The notes under the pieces were generated by a model. It ran no database searches. It was not told the origin of the DNA and was given only the letters and a program-made list of their open reading frames with translations. The translations under genes were made by a program, and so were the position numbers. Below are positions 36,044-45,757 of a stretch of 64,000 nt of DNA, one piece after another; position 1 is the stretch's first letter, and each line of letters starts with the position of its first letter. Origin of the DNA: Aquiflexum sp. TKW24L. GTDB taxonomy: Bacteria; Bacteroidota; Bacteroidia; Cytophagales; Cyclobacteriaceae. Location: contig NZ_JAMFLG010000004.1 of the NCBI RefSeq assembly GCF_023502205.1, positions 143,481 to 207,480 of the forward strand. Direction: 5' to 3'.

Positions 36044-36514
36044 TCAAAACTTCATTTTAGCCAACTCTCTTTTAACATCTTTTTCTTTGATGTCTTCCCG
36101 CTTGTCATGCAGTTTTTTGCCTCGGGCTACTGCAATTTCCATTTTAGCCAATCCTTTGTCATTGATAAAAATCCTTATTGGAATTATTGACAATCCTTTT
36201 TCAGAAAACTTGGTCTCTATTTTTTCTAGTTCTCTTTTGTTCAACAATAACTTTCGCTCTCTGACAGCTTCGTGGTTATAGCTTGACGCCATTGAATAGG
36301 GAGCAATATGCATCTGCTTGACATACAATTCTTCTCTCTGAAAGTAACAATATGCTTCAGTAAGTGACACTTTCCCTTCGCGCACAGATTTGATTTCCGT
36401 CCCACTAAGGACAATGCCTGCAGTGTAAGTATCTAGGAACTCAAATTCATGACTCGCCTTCTTGTTCCTGATGTTGATGATTTTATCGAATTTGTTCTTT
36501 TTGGTAACGGCCAT
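36044..36514 (-). CDS. smpB: SsrA-binding protein
   Basis: A 156-residue SmpB, partner of tmRNA in ribosome rescue. The OB-fold motifs are present: NKKASHEFEF..YTAGIVLSGTEIKSVREGKVSL, QMHIAPYSMASSYNHEAVRERKLLLNK. The basic C-terminal tail that enters the mRNA channel follows (RGKKLHDKREDIKEKDVKREL). The tail ends ELAKMKF. Its leader contains a nine-base tandem repeat array and no obvious Shine-Dalgarno sequence. The tmRNA gene is not in this window. Confidence 0.97.
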   Translation of the reverse strand: MAVTKKNKFDKIINIRNKKASHEFEFLDTYTAGIVLSGTEIKSVREGKVSLTEAYCYFQREELYVKQMHIAPYSMASSYNHEAVRERKLLLNKRELEKIETKFSEKGLSIIPIRIFINDKGLAKMEIAVARGKKLHDKREDIKEKDVKRELAKMKF

Positions 36515-36530
36515 GCTTGGTTTTACTATT

Positions 36531-36620
36531 TGTAATGGTTGTAATTGTTGTAGTGGTTGTAATTGTTGTAGTGGTTGTAGTGGTTGTAGTGGTTGAAGTT
36601 GTTGTCTGCTACGCGTTGTA
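36531..36620. repeat. Nine-base tandem repeat array in the smpB leader
   Basis: Units of 'gtggttgta' with 'attgttgta' variants run for about 70 bases and end in 'ttgtctgctacgcgttgt'. On the coding strand this gives (ACAACCACT)n about 20 bases before the smpB start. A related array precedes the ABC ATPase gene at 52764. Confidence 0.8.
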
Positions 36621-36762
36621 GGGTTGTCGATATGGTTAATTGGTTAATCGATAAGAATCTTTGAGGTCTCTTTTTGACTTCGAAGGTTTTTGGTTAATAG
36701 TTGACCGCATGGTCCCTGAGCGAAGTCGAAGGGCTCGCTTCTTGATACTCGATAATAAATAG

Positions 36763-36796
36763 AGATTTCTCGGTCGTGCCTCCTTCGAAATGACAA
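36763..36796 (+). repeat. Dispersed intergenic repeat, family C
   Basis: Core 'cggtcgtgcctccttcgaaa'; see 4917-4950 and 52934-52967 for sister copies. Confidence 0.7.
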
Positions 36797-36906
36797 AGAA
36801 AACCTTTTCCTTTAGCATAGACTTGTACTTTAATTAGGCACAACTGCAAACTGAGACTGAACACTGCTACTTCTTTTCTTCTTGATACTCGATACTTGAT
36901 ACTATT

Positions 36907-37911
36907 CTAAATTTTCATCCTGGCTTCCGGCACGACATCAAGCCCACAAAATTCTCCTTTGAGATATTTGAAATGTGCGGCCATGGCAATCATAGCAGCA
37001 TTGTCAGTGCAATATTCGAATTTTGGTACATATACTTTCCAACCGTATTTGGCAGCAAGATGATTCAATTCCTCTCTCAATCCCGAGTTTGCTGATACCC
37101 CGCCGGCAATGGCGATTTCTTTGATTTTGTGTTCCTTTGATGCTTTTACAAGTTTCTGGGAAAGCATTTTGATCAAAGTGTACTGAACAGATGCACAGAT
37201 ATCAGCTAGGTTTTCATTTATGAAATTTGGGTTTTCCTTCAGGTTATCTCTAAGAAAATATAGAACGGCAGTTTTGATCCCCGAAAATGAAAAACTCAAA
37301 CCCGGCATATCTGAAACGGGAAATTTGAAAGCATTTGGATTGCCTGATTTTGCATAGCGATCGATCAATGGTCCACCGGGATAAGGCAGTCCGAGGAGTT
37401 TTGCTGTTTTGTCAAACGCCTCCCCGACCGCATCATCTGACGTCTCCCCTATCACCTCCATGTCCAGATAGTCTCTGACCAAAACTAGTTGGGTATGGCC
37501 TCCACTCACTGTCAGACAGATAAAAGGAAAGGATGGTTTTGGGTCTTCAATATAATGTGCCAAAATATGCGCCTGCATGTGGTTGACATCTATCAAAGGG
37601 ATTTCAAGGGCAAATGCTAAAGATTTGGCAAAGGATACACCAACTAGTAGCGACCCTATCAATCCCGGCCCTCGGGTAAAAGCAATCGCTGAAAGCTCCT
37701 GTTTGCTGATTCCCGAAGATTCAAGCGCTTCATGGACGACCGGAATCAGGTGTTGTTGGTGTGCACGTGAGGCAAGTTCAGGAACTACACCCCCATATTT
37801 TTCGTGTACCGATTGCGTGGCGATGATATTATTAAGTATTTTGCCATCAGAAATGACCGACGCCGACGTTTCATCACAAGATGATTCAATAGCCAGAATA
37901 TTTATCTTCAT
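36907..37911 (-). CDS. tsaD: tRNA threonylcarbamoyladenosine transferase
   Basis: A 334-residue Kae1/TsaD, which transfers the threonylcarbamoyl group to A37 of ANN-decoding tRNAs with TsaB and TsaE. Sites: ILAIESSCDETSASV (nucleotide), the metal-binding ASRAHQQHL and VNHMQAH histidine motifs, SGGHTQLV, and GGVSANSGLR. Standard length, essential gene. It is divergent from the TamB-like gene, with only 45 bp between the start codons, so the two share a compact promoter region. Confidence 0.98.
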   Translation of the reverse strand: MKINILAIESSCDETSASVISDGKILNNIIATQSVHEKYGGVVPELASRAHQQHLIPVVHEALESSGISKQELSAIAFTRGPGLIGSLLVGVSFAKSLAFALEIPLIDVNHMQAHILAHYIEDPKPSFPFICLTVSGGHTQLVLVRDYLDMEVIGETSDDAVGEAFDKTAKLLGLPYPGGPLIDRYAKSGNPNAFKFPVSDMPGLSFSFSGIKTAVLYFLRDNLKENPNFINENLADICASVQYTLIKMLSQKLVKASKEHKIKEIAIAGGVSANSGLREELNHLAAKYGWKVYVPKFEYCTDNAAMIAMAAHFKYLKGEFCGLDVVPEARMKI

Positions 37912-37956
37912 TTCGCTTGCCTCTTGGAAAAGAACCCCAAAGTTACGGAAAAATTA

Positions 37957-40900
37957 ATGAAAGCCTTTAGGGTGTTCTTCAGGTTGGTTCTTATACTTTT
38001 TGTGCTTTTACTATTGCTAGTGGTAGCTGTTCAGATCCCGGTGATACAGACAAAAATCACCAAATCATTTACCGAATACCTCAGCAAAAACACCGGCTTT
38101 AAAACCAGTATTTCGAAAGTCCGGATCAGGTGGTGGGATGCCATCAGCCTTCAGGATGTGGTAATCTACGACCACCATGACAGCTTGATGGTGGACCTGG
38201 AGGATGTTTATATTGATTTTTCTATTTCGGGACTATTGGATAGAAACAATCCCGGAGTAGACCAGATCAAATTAGAAAAAGGAACGATTAGGCTTCTCTT
38301 CCATCCGGAGGAAGATTTTATCAATATTGCTGAGTATTTGTACCAAATAAACCTTCTCTTCCCAGGTGCGCCACGGGATCCAAACAAAAAAGCCTCTAGG
38401 TTTGGTATCAAAAACATCAGTCTCAAAGAGGCAAACTTGGATATCATCAATTATGGCAGTGCTCCGGTGGAGAGCGGATTTGATTTTAACACACTTCAGT
38501 TTCGGAACCTCATCGCTGATGCGGACGACTTTTACGCTGAAGGACCGACTATAGGCATCAAAGTCAATTACCTGCGGGGATTAGAATCTACGTCAGGACT
38601 TGTTTTTCAGCAGTTGAAAACTGATTTTACTTTCAGCTCAACATTCATGGAGTTTGACGATTTGTATTTGAGGTCTAATAGAACAGAGATCAAAAACTAC
38701 CTTAAATTCAGTTATCCTTCTACCAAAAGCCTTTCAAATTTCATCCATGAAGTTACTATCTTGGCAAGGCTGGATGAATCTGCCTTGGATATCCAAGATT
38801 TGAAATACTTTACAGATGGCCTTACTAATATTGAAGACCGGATTTTTATCTCAGGTGAATTTGAAGGCACTGTAGATGACCTTTCATCTGAGGAATTATT
38901 GGTAAGGTTCGGAGAAAAAAGTGCCTTATTTGGAAAATTCAAAATCGATGGACTCCCCAATATTGACAGTACATTTTTTGAATTGTCCCTAGTCAACTCG
39001 GTTCTTAACAGCAAAGACCTTTCACCATATATCAGTGAAGAGGCGAGGAAAGAAATCAACAAATTTAAGGATGTGCGATTTGATACGGATTTTTCAGGTT
39101 ACATCAGTTATTTTACCGCAAATGGAAATTTCCGAACCGGAATCGGTGATATTATCGGAAGGCTCAGTTTCAAAACAGAGAAAAACAATCCAACTTTTAC
39201 CGGAAGGCTACAATTAAATAACCTAGACATCGGTGTATTGCTCGAAGACAGGGAAAGATTCCAAAAAGTCACCTTGACCGGACAAATCCGTGGAACCGGA
39301 CTAACATTGGAAACTGCTCTTCTGCAGGTAGATGCCAATATAAAAAGCGCCGGAATCAATGGCTATAATTATGTAGACATTGTAACTGACGCTACTTACG
39401 GAAAGGACTTATTCAGAGGAAATCTAAAAGTAAACGACCCCAATCTTAAAGGCGAACTGAGTGGCGTCTTGGACTTGAGAGAAGGAAAAGATTCTGTTCG
39501 TATGACGGTCAAATTGGATACTGCCTTTCTCAAAGAGTTAAATTTTGTGGAAAAAGACGCCTTTGTAAGCGGAAGAATAGCTATAGATACCAAGGGCGTC
39601 ACCTTGGATGACATCGAGGGAATAGCAAGGTTCAGTGATGTGAATTTAAGCTACGAAGGCAGAAATTTATTCGTAGACAATTTTTATTTCCAATCACTTT
39701 TCACAGATGAATCTAGGGTAATCTCCCTTAACTCTGACTTGCTCGTGGCAGGTATCTCGGGAAAATTTAAGGTAAGGCAACTTCTGGAAGACATCCAAAA
39801 CCTAAGCCAACAATACCTTGCCATCCTGACAAATTCAGATGAAAAAATCTCGCTGCGTGCGGATGCCAATGAGGAACCATATAGCATTGACCTCAACCTC
39901 AAATTCATTGACATCAATCCCATTATCAACCTTCTGGAACCGAGGGCAACAATATCAAAAAATACCATCATAGAAGGTGCCTTTTACCAAACGCCTAACA
40001 ACACCATTTTCAATTTTTTTTCCAGTGTAGATACCATTTATTATGATGGGAATTTCCTCTACGAGACCAATCTTGATTTCAATACTTCAAAGCTGATCAA
40101 CAGCTCTGAGGTTTTGGCATCCTTTTATATTTTCTCCAAAAAGCAAGAACTCAATTCCGGTCTAAAATTTAATAACCTCGCTATTGAAGCCATTTGGGAT
40201 GAATCAAGTATTGATTTTAGGTATGACCAAGACCAGTTGGAGACCGGAAGTTATGTCCGGGTCAAAAACGAAATTACGATCTACCCAGACCATACAACGG
40301 TGGTTTTTGAACCATCAGAGCTCAAAATTCTGAATAAGATATGGCGTTTTGATGAGGATAACAGCATTTATATTGCACAAAAATCTTTCCTGTTTGACAA
40401 CATCAAGCTATTTAACGGTGACCAATTTATTGCACTCAACGGAACCATTTCTCCAAATCCAAATGAAATGCTTGGACTTGAGATCCATGAAGTGAATATG
40501 GATTTTCTGAATACTTTGAGTACAAAGGAATTCAGTGGTCTTGCAAATGGAAACTTCGGATTCACCAATTTTTATGAATCTATAGGGATCAATGGACAGA
40601 TTAATATAGATGAATTGTACATCAATAATTTTTTGGTTGGGAATATCGATGCTGCCACTTTCATTGCTGACCAACTGATCAATATCGAAATAAGCAATAT
40701 CCGAAATGGAAAAAAGGTGATTTCCATTGATGGGTTTTTGGGCAGTTTTGACGACCAACTTCAGCTTAACGCAAAATTGAACGAAGCTGATTTATCTATC
40801 TTAGAACCCTTTCTTTCCAATTATATCACTAGAATGGGAGGAACTGTTTCCGGTGAATTTGAGATTGGAGGTTCAATTCCTTTTCCTGTTGTGATCGGAA

Positions 40901-42546
40901 ACGGGTTGGTGACCGGTGGAACATTGCTTGTCAATTATCTCAAAACCCAATACACTATAGACGGCAACCTGATATTCAATACCAATGAAATCAGCTTTAG
41001 AGAACTGACTCTCAGAGACACCAATGGAAACCGTGCCAGGATGAGAGGAGGAATTTCACATGATTATTTCACGGATTTTATACTCGACATCTCTTCCACG
41101 CTGGATAATTTTCAGGTCCTCAATACCGGTTCCAAAGATAACGAGCAGTTTTATGGGACTGCTTATGTGACAGGAACACTGAATATTTTTGGTGCTGCCA
41201 ATAACCTTGATATCACGGCCCGAGCTACCTCCCAAAGGAATACGAGGATATTTATTCCTTTAGGATCAAAGAGCTTCGAAGCACAAGAAGATTATATCAA
41301 TATCATCAATGTCCTCGATACCACAAGAATGATTTCTTTGGAGGAAACTATCGAAAAACTGGATATCAGCAATGTGCGGATGAACTTCACCTTTGATGTC
41401 ACGCCTGATGCCTATACCGAAATCCAGATTGACCCAAGGACTGGGGAAACAATCCAAGGACGCGGACGAGGGGTATTGACGATGAACATTGATACTCAGG
41501 GAAATTTTTCTATGTCAGGAAATTATGAAATCACAGAAGCCAAGTACAACTTTTCACTTTATAATATCTTGCGAAAAGAATTTATTGTGCAGCCCGGTGG
41601 TAGGATTTCGTGGTTTGGCGATCCATATGAAGGAGTGATGGACCTAAGTGCTTATTATTTAGAAAGTATTTCACTTCAAAGTCTTCAGACAAACCAAAAC
41701 GCCGCTGTGGAAGATCCCGCCATGAGAAGAAGGTTTCCGCTAAAAGTTCTCATGAACCTCAAAGGCCAAATTCTATCACCTGAGATTACATTCAATTTTG
41801 ACTTTGCAGAGTTCCCGACAGAAGGAAATATCCAGACCTATATCTCAGCATTCCAAAATCGGATTGCCAATGATGAACAGGAGAAAAACAGGCAGGTATT
41901 TTCTGTTATCATGATGAGATCGCTGTCTCCCGAAGGCCAATTCAGTGGAGTCAGCAACATCGCTACTTCTAACTTAAGCCAATTGCTTTCTTCCCAGCTC
42001 AACAGCTTTATCGCTCAAGTGGATCAAAATCTGGAAGTTGATATCAACTTGGCAAACCTTAACCAAAGTGCTTTGGAAACTTTCCAGCTACGGGTAGCTT
42101 ACACATTTTTGGATGGCAGGCTAAGGGTGTCAAGGGATGGTGGTTTTACAGACCTGCAGGGCAATGCCGATCTTAACAGTATCGCCGGTGACTGGCAGGC
42201 TGAGTATATGATCACCCAGGATGGTCGCTACAGGTTGCGGGTCTATAACCGTAATAATTTCAATACCTTCACCTCACTTTCATTGGCGAGAAATGTCGCC
42301 ACTTACGGAGTGTCCGTATCTCAAAACCTATCGTTCAATAATTTTGGTGAACTTTGGGTCAGGATCAGAAACAAAGAAAAGCAAAAGCTTAGGATCAATG
42401 ACCAAGATGATTATTTGAGGTATGACAAGGGAGAAGATGAAGATTGGAAAAACATCCCCTTAGACAGCTTGGAAAGTAAAGTGAGTCCTTTGGATTACCA
42501 GATGGATCCACCGATAAAAAATATTCCAAAAGGCAAAAAGGATTGA
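37957..42546 (+). CDS. TamB-family translocation/assembly protein
   Basis: 1,529 residues from the ATG at 37957 (an upstream TTG in the same frame is unlikely). N-terminal transmembrane anchor ~6-28 (RLVLILFVLLLLLVVAVQIPV), then a very long repetitive beta-helical body of AsmA/TamB type. The DUF490 (TamB C-terminal) domain occupies the last ~400 residues (GETIQGRGRGVLTMNI, YEGVMDLSAYYL, LSQLLSSQLNSF). Such proteins bridge the periplasm and carry lipids or help outer-membrane assembly. Length is at the upper end, as usual in Bacteroidota. No TamA is adjacent, also usual for the phylum. Confidence 0.92.
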   Translation: MKAFRVFFRLVLILFVLLLLLVVAVQIPVIQTKITKSFTEYLSKNTGFKTSISKVRIRWWDAISLQDVVIYDHHDSLMVDLEDVYIDFSISGLLDRNNPGVDQIKLEKGTIRLLFHPEEDFINIAEYLYQINLLFPGAPRDPNKKASRFGIKNISLKEANLDIINYGSAPVESGFDFNTLQFRNLIADADDFYAEGPTIGIKVNYLRGLESTSGLVFQQLKTDFTFSSTFMEFDDLYLRSNRTEIKNYLKFSYPSTKSLSNFIHEVTILARLDESALDIQDLKYFTDGLTNIEDRIFISGEFEGTVDDLSSEELLVRFGEKSALFGKFKIDGLPNIDSTFFELSLVNSVLNSKDLSPYISEEARKEINKFKDVRFDTDFSGYISYFTANGNFRTGIGDIIGRLSFKTEKNNPTFTGRLQLNNLDIGVLLEDRERFQKVTLTGQIRGTGLTLETALLQVDANIKSAGINGYNYVDIVTDATYGKDLFRGNLKVNDPNLKGELSGVLDLREGKDSVRMTVKLDTAFLKELNFVEKDAFVSGRIAIDTKGVTLDDIEGIARFSDVNLSYEGRNLFVDNFYFQSLFTDESRVISLNSDLLVAGISGKFKVRQLLEDIQNLSQQYLAILTNSDEKISLRADANEEPYSIDLNLKFIDINPIINLLEPRATISKNTIIEGAFYQTPNNTIFNFFSSVDTIYYDGNFLYETNLDFNTSKLINSSEVLASFYIFSKKQELNSGLKFNNLAIEAIWDESSIDFRYDQDQLETGSYVRVKNEITIYPDHTTVVFEPSELKILNKIWRFDEDNSIYIAQKSFLFDNIKLFNGDQFIALNGTISPNPNEMLGLEIHEVNMDFLNTLSTKEFSGLANGNFGFTNFYESIGINGQINIDELYINNFLVGNIDAATFIADQLINIEISNIRNGKKVISIDGFLGSFDDQLQLNAKLNEADLSILEPFLSNYITRMGGTVSGEFEIGGSIPFPVVIGNGLVTGGTLLVNYLKTQYTIDGNLIFNTNEISFRELTLRDTNGNRARMRGGISHDYFTDFILDISSTLDNFQVLNTGSKDNEQFYGTAYVTGTLNIFGAANNLDITARATSQRNTRIFIPLGSKSFEAQEDYINIINVLDTTRMISLEETIEKLDISNVRMNFTFDVTPDAYTEIQIDPRTGETIQGRGRGVLTMNIDTQGNFSMSGNYEITEAKYNFSLYNILRKEFIVQPGGRISWFGDPYEGVMDLSAYYLESISLQSLQTNQNAAVEDPAMRRRFPLKVLMNLKGQILSPEITFNFDFAEFPTEGNIQTYISAFQNRIANDEQEKNRQVFSVIMMRSLSPEGQFSGVSNIATSNLSQLLSSQLNSFIAQVDQNLEVDINLANLNQSALETFQLRVAYTFLDGRLRVSRDGGFTDLQGNADLNSIAGDWQAEYMITQDGRYRLRVYNRNNFNTFTSLSLARNVATYGVSVSQNLSFNNFGELWVRIRNKEKQKLRINDQDDYLRYDKGEDEDWKNIPLDSLESKVSPLDYQMDPPIKNIPKGKKD

Positions 42547-42594
42547 AACAATTTCGGTCCAAGAATCTTCTAAGCTGAAAGGACGTTAACAATT

Positions 42595-43896
42595 ATGGAA
42601 AAAATCAGCCTATTTTGGTTCAGGAGAGATTTGAGGTTGGAGGACAATACCGGTCTGTATTATGCTTACATGCATGAGAAAAATGTCTTGCCACTCTTTA
42701 TTTTTGACATCGATATTTTAGACAAACTCGAAGACAAGAATGATGCAAGAGTTGGATTTATCCATTCGCAAATCTTGAATCTGAGAGAGGAATTTAAAAA
42801 ATTCGGAAGTACGATTTTGGTAAAATATGGGAAGCCTATTGACATTTTCCGCCAACTTTTAGCAGAATTCGACATTCAGAATGTCTATACTAACCGCGAC
42901 TACGAGCCCTATGCAAAAGTACGCGACCAATCCATCAAAGACTTACTAAAAGAAAAAGAGATTCAGTTTTTGGACTTCAAAGACCAAGTCATCTTCGAAA
43001 AGGAAGAAATCGTCAATGGCAGCGGGGAATTTTACAAAGTCTTTACACCTTACAGCAGAGTGTGGCTAGAAAAATTCAGCAAAGCAGCTATCCAACTTTT
43101 GCAGCTTGATCCTAATAAAAACAACTTTTATCAGTCACCTCCACTACCTATCCCGAGTCTATCGGATATGGGTTTTAAGAAATCTGACATCCAAATTCCA
43201 TTTTTGGATATAGACAAACCTTTGATCCAAAAATACGATTCACTCCGGAATTTCCCAGGAATCAAGGGAACCTCAAGGCTTGGAATTCACTTAAGGTTTG
43301 GGACCATCAGCGTCAGAAAACTTGCTCTAGAAGCCTCAAAACTCAATGCAACATACCTCAATGAATTAATCTGGAGAGAATTTTATATGATGATCCTCCA
43401 CAATAATCCCCGAGTGGTAAATCAAGCTTTTAAACCACAATATGACAAAATACCTTGGAGGAATGCTGAGGAAGATTTTGAGAAATGGTGTGAAGGCCGG
43501 ACCGGTTATCCGATCGTAGACGCCGGCATGCGGGAGCTTAATGCCACCGGTTTTATGCACAATAGAGTAAGAATGATAGTCGCCAGTTTTCTCACCAAAC
43601 ATCTTTTGATTGATTGGCGATGGGGAGAAGCGTACTTTGCTGGGAAATTGTTGGATTTCGAATTGTCTTCCAACAATGGAGGTTGGCAATGGGCCGCAGG
43701 AACGGGTACGGATGCACAGCCTTATTTCAGGGTTTTCAATCCAGAATCCCAAACCGAAAAGTTTGACAAAGACCTCCTATATATTAAAAAATGGGTACCA
43801 GAATATGGGACATCCGATTATCCAAAGCCTATGGTCGACCACAAATTTGCACGGGAAAGAGCCATAGAAACATACAAAACAGCATTGAACACATGA
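42595..43896 (+). CDS. Class I photolyase/cryptochrome
   Basis: A 433-residue FAD protein: alpha/beta antenna domain 1-~130 (LFWFRRDLRLEDNTGL) and helical FAD domain. The C-terminal signature is complete: WREFYMMIL, GRTGYPIVDAGMRELNATGFMHNRVRMIVASFL, LSSNNGGWQWAAGTGTDAQPYFRVFNP. The Asn in SSNNGGWQW next to FAD is typical of CPD photolyases. It repairs pyrimidine dimers using blue light. The stop overlaps the start of the Smr protein gene by four bases (ATGA), so the two are translationally coupled. Confidence 0.95.
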   Translation: MEKISLFWFRRDLRLEDNTGLYYAYMHEKNVLPLFIFDIDILDKLEDKNDARVGFIHSQILNLREEFKKFGSTILVKYGKPIDIFRQLLAEFDIQNVYTNRDYEPYAKVRDQSIKDLLKEKEIQFLDFKDQVIFEKEEIVNGSGEFYKVFTPYSRVWLEKFSKAAIQLLQLDPNKNNFYQSPPLPIPSLSDMGFKKSDIQIPFLDIDKPLIQKYDSLRNFPGIKGTSRLGIHLRFGTISVRKLALEASKLNATYLNELIWREFYMMILHNNPRVVNQAFKPQYDKIPWRNAEEDFEKWCEGRTGYPIVDAGMRELNATGFMHNRVRMIVASFLTKHLLIDWRWGEAYFAGKLLDFELSSNNGGWQWAAGTGTDAQPYFRVFNPESQTEKFDKDLLYIKKWVPEYGTSDYPKPMVDHKFARERAIETYKTALNT

Positions 43897-44843
43897 ACAT
43901 AGGAGACAAAGTCCGTTTGCTTCACGGCAACGAACAAGGAGTTATAGTAAAAATATCCGCAAGCGGACGGGTGGAAGTGGAGATCGAAGACGGGTTCCGT
44001 ATCCCTGCAATGAAGAATGAGATTGTAGTCATTTCCAGTGCTGAAAAGCAATATTTCGGCGAGTCTAAGGAAATTGTGGCCGACCAGCCTAGTTCCTTTT
44101 CGAAGATCAAAACTTCAAAAGAAGATGGCTTGTTTCTCGCTTATCTTCCTCTCAATGACAAAGACCACAGCATCTACATTAGCAATAATACCGACCGGGA
44201 CTATCTCCTGATGGCTACTGAAGTCTATGGCGGCAATGGACAAACCATTTTTTCAGGATTGATCAAAAAGAAAATTTCCCAGAAACTGGGCGAAAAATCC
44301 ATCCACGATTTTGAGGAATGGCCGATGCTATTGGTACAGTTTTTCCCCATCCATCCCAAAATCGAGAAGATGGAACCTTCTTTTGAGAGAAGGCTAAAAT
44401 TTAAGGCTTCTTCCTTTTTCAAAAGCCGTGGAACTGCACCTATTTTGGACAAAAGTGGCTATGTGTTCAAGCTTTCAGATCAGACTAAAGAAATTGACAT
44501 CCAAAAACTAAACGAACAGCTAAACACGGAAAAAACCATTCCGGTGATTAAATTTCAAAAGCCACCAAAAGAAATTGACTTACATATAGAGCAGCTGACA
44601 AAGGATTTTTCACAAATGAGCAATACCGAAATGCTCCGTCTTCAGATAGAGACTTTCGAAAAAAATATCAATTACGCCATTGCCTCCGGTATGGATGAAA
44701 TCACCTTTATCCATGGAATAGGCAATGGCGTACTTCGAAAAGAAATACACAAGTATTTGAGCCATTTGGGAAATATTAAGTATTTTCAGGACACACAAAA
44801 AAGCCGGTTTGGATACGGTGCAACTTTGGTCAGAATCTCTTAA
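43893..44843 (+). CDS. DUF2027-Smr domain protein
   Basis: 316 residues from the ATG at 43893, which overlaps the photolyase stop; longer frames start inside that gene. N-terminal SH3-like DUF2027 segment (MNIGDKVRLLHGNEQGVIVKI), a beta-rich middle, and a C-terminal Smr domain (~230-316) with the LDLH-like motif EIDLHIEQL and HGIGNGVLRKEI. Smr domains bind or nick branched DNA or RNA (MutS2 tail). The coupling to a photolyase hints at DNA maintenance, although the pairing could be accidental. Confidence 0.9.
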   Translation: MNIGDKVRLLHGNEQGVIVKISASGRVEVEIEDGFRIPAMKNEIVVISSAEKQYFGESKEIVADQPSSFSKIKTSKEDGLFLAYLPLNDKDHSIYISNNTDRDYLLMATEVYGGNGQTIFSGLIKKKISQKLGEKSIHDFEEWPMLLVQFFPIHPKIEKMEPSFERRLKFKASSFFKSRGTAPILDKSGYVFKLSDQTKEIDIQKLNEQLNTEKTIPVIKFQKPPKEIDLHIEQLTKDFSQMSNTEMLRLQIETFEKNINYAIASGMDEITFIHGIGNGVLRKEIHKYLSHLGNIKYFQDTQKSRFGYGATLVRIS

Positions 44844-44846
44844 GCC

Positions 44847-45680
44847 ATGCAAGGAAAGGTTTCCCCCATTTTCAGGTTGTTTACCCAACAGTTTGAAGAC
44901 GCAAAATCAGCTTTTTTATCCTTGAGCAAGAGGTACAGGGGGAAAAAATCCGGTGAATTGGAGCAAAAAATGATTTTCCTCGAAATCTACGTGGAATTAC
45001 TTTCTCGAATTCATTTCAAAGAAGAAAACCTTAAGTTCGTATTATTTACTCCTTTCAAAAAAATCTTCAAAGGGCTCAAGAAAACCAAGCACCTCAAAAT
45101 GATCATGAGGCAAATGGAGGCAGTCAAAATGAAGGACAATGTCGTGTTCAACTCCTACACAAAAGCGCTGGAAACAGAAAAAAACAAAATTTATGCTGAG
45201 GTGTATGATTTAATTTTATCAGCCCCATTGCAGATTTGGGAGGAACTATTTGAAGCAGTCTATCAGTACAGCAAAAACCTAAAGCCATTGATGATCAATA
45301 CAGCAACTACTCAGATCATCAGTGAGGAGTTGGAATATTTTAACCTTGACAACAAAACGAAACTCGACACCAAAGCACTCAAGGACATATATGAAGGTAT
45401 CCGGACCATTACCGCTTTGGAAAACCTCCGGATTGAATCCGGCTTCAATCCGATTTTTGTCAAAGAAGTACATGAGAGGATGAGCGAACTACAGAAAGAC
45501 CTTTTGGTATGGTATGAAAACCATCTCTTTTTGCAGCATTTGACAGGGTTTTTAACTGACAAAGAAAATATATCCAAAAAATACATCGACCTATTAGCTT
45601 CCCTCCAACAAAATAAAAAATCAAATACCGCTAAAGTTGAATTGAAGTGTAGGGAATTGTTTGAAAGGATTTTAGAATAA
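44847..45680 (+). CDS. All-helical protein, unknown
   Basis: A 277-residue, strongly helical, lysine- and glutamate-rich protein (for instance FKKIFKGLKKTKHLKMI near 70-86 and ALKDIYEGIRTITALENLRIESG near 178-200). No signal peptide or membrane segment. The basic helix pattern is faintly like CHAD domains, but I cannot show the conserved histidines, so I leave it unassigned. It starts three bases after the Smr gene stop and is clearly in the same operon. Confidence 0.7.
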   Translation: MQGKVSPIFRLFTQQFEDAKSAFLSLSKRYRGKKSGELEQKMIFLEIYVELLSRIHFKEENLKFVLFTPFKKIFKGLKKTKHLKMIMRQMEAVKMKDNVVFNSYTKALETEKNKIYAEVYDLILSAPLQIWEELFEAVYQYSKNLKPLMINTATTQIISEELEYFNLDNKTKLDTKALKDIYEGIRTITALENLRIESGFNPIFVKEVHERMSELQKDLLVWYENHLFLQHLTGFLTDKENISKKYIDLLASLQQNKKSNTAKVELKCRELFERILE

Positions 45681-45757
45681 AAATCAAAATCAATTCATAA
45701 ATCCAAATGAACCTATGTAGTACTCGATTACTTTTAAACTAAAAAAGCCAGTCAGAT

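Larger units (their letters stand above)
36515..36906. other. Repeat-filled gap between tsaD and smpB
   Basis: A 392 bp gap with no supported gene. It has the nonamer array, one family C repeat (36763-36796) and two copies of 'cttcttgatactcgata' (near 36740 and 36877). A 60-residue minus-strand frame here is made of repeat sequence. Confidence 0.65.

Noticed and set aside
36531..36620. Short regular repeats as CRISPR or iterons
   Set aside because: A 9 bp period without spacers and no replication gene; a simple tandem array in a leader.
36636..36818. 60-residue minus-strand frame between tsaD and smpB
   Set aside because: Most of it is family C repeat sequence read as protein; such frames recur wherever the repeat occurs.
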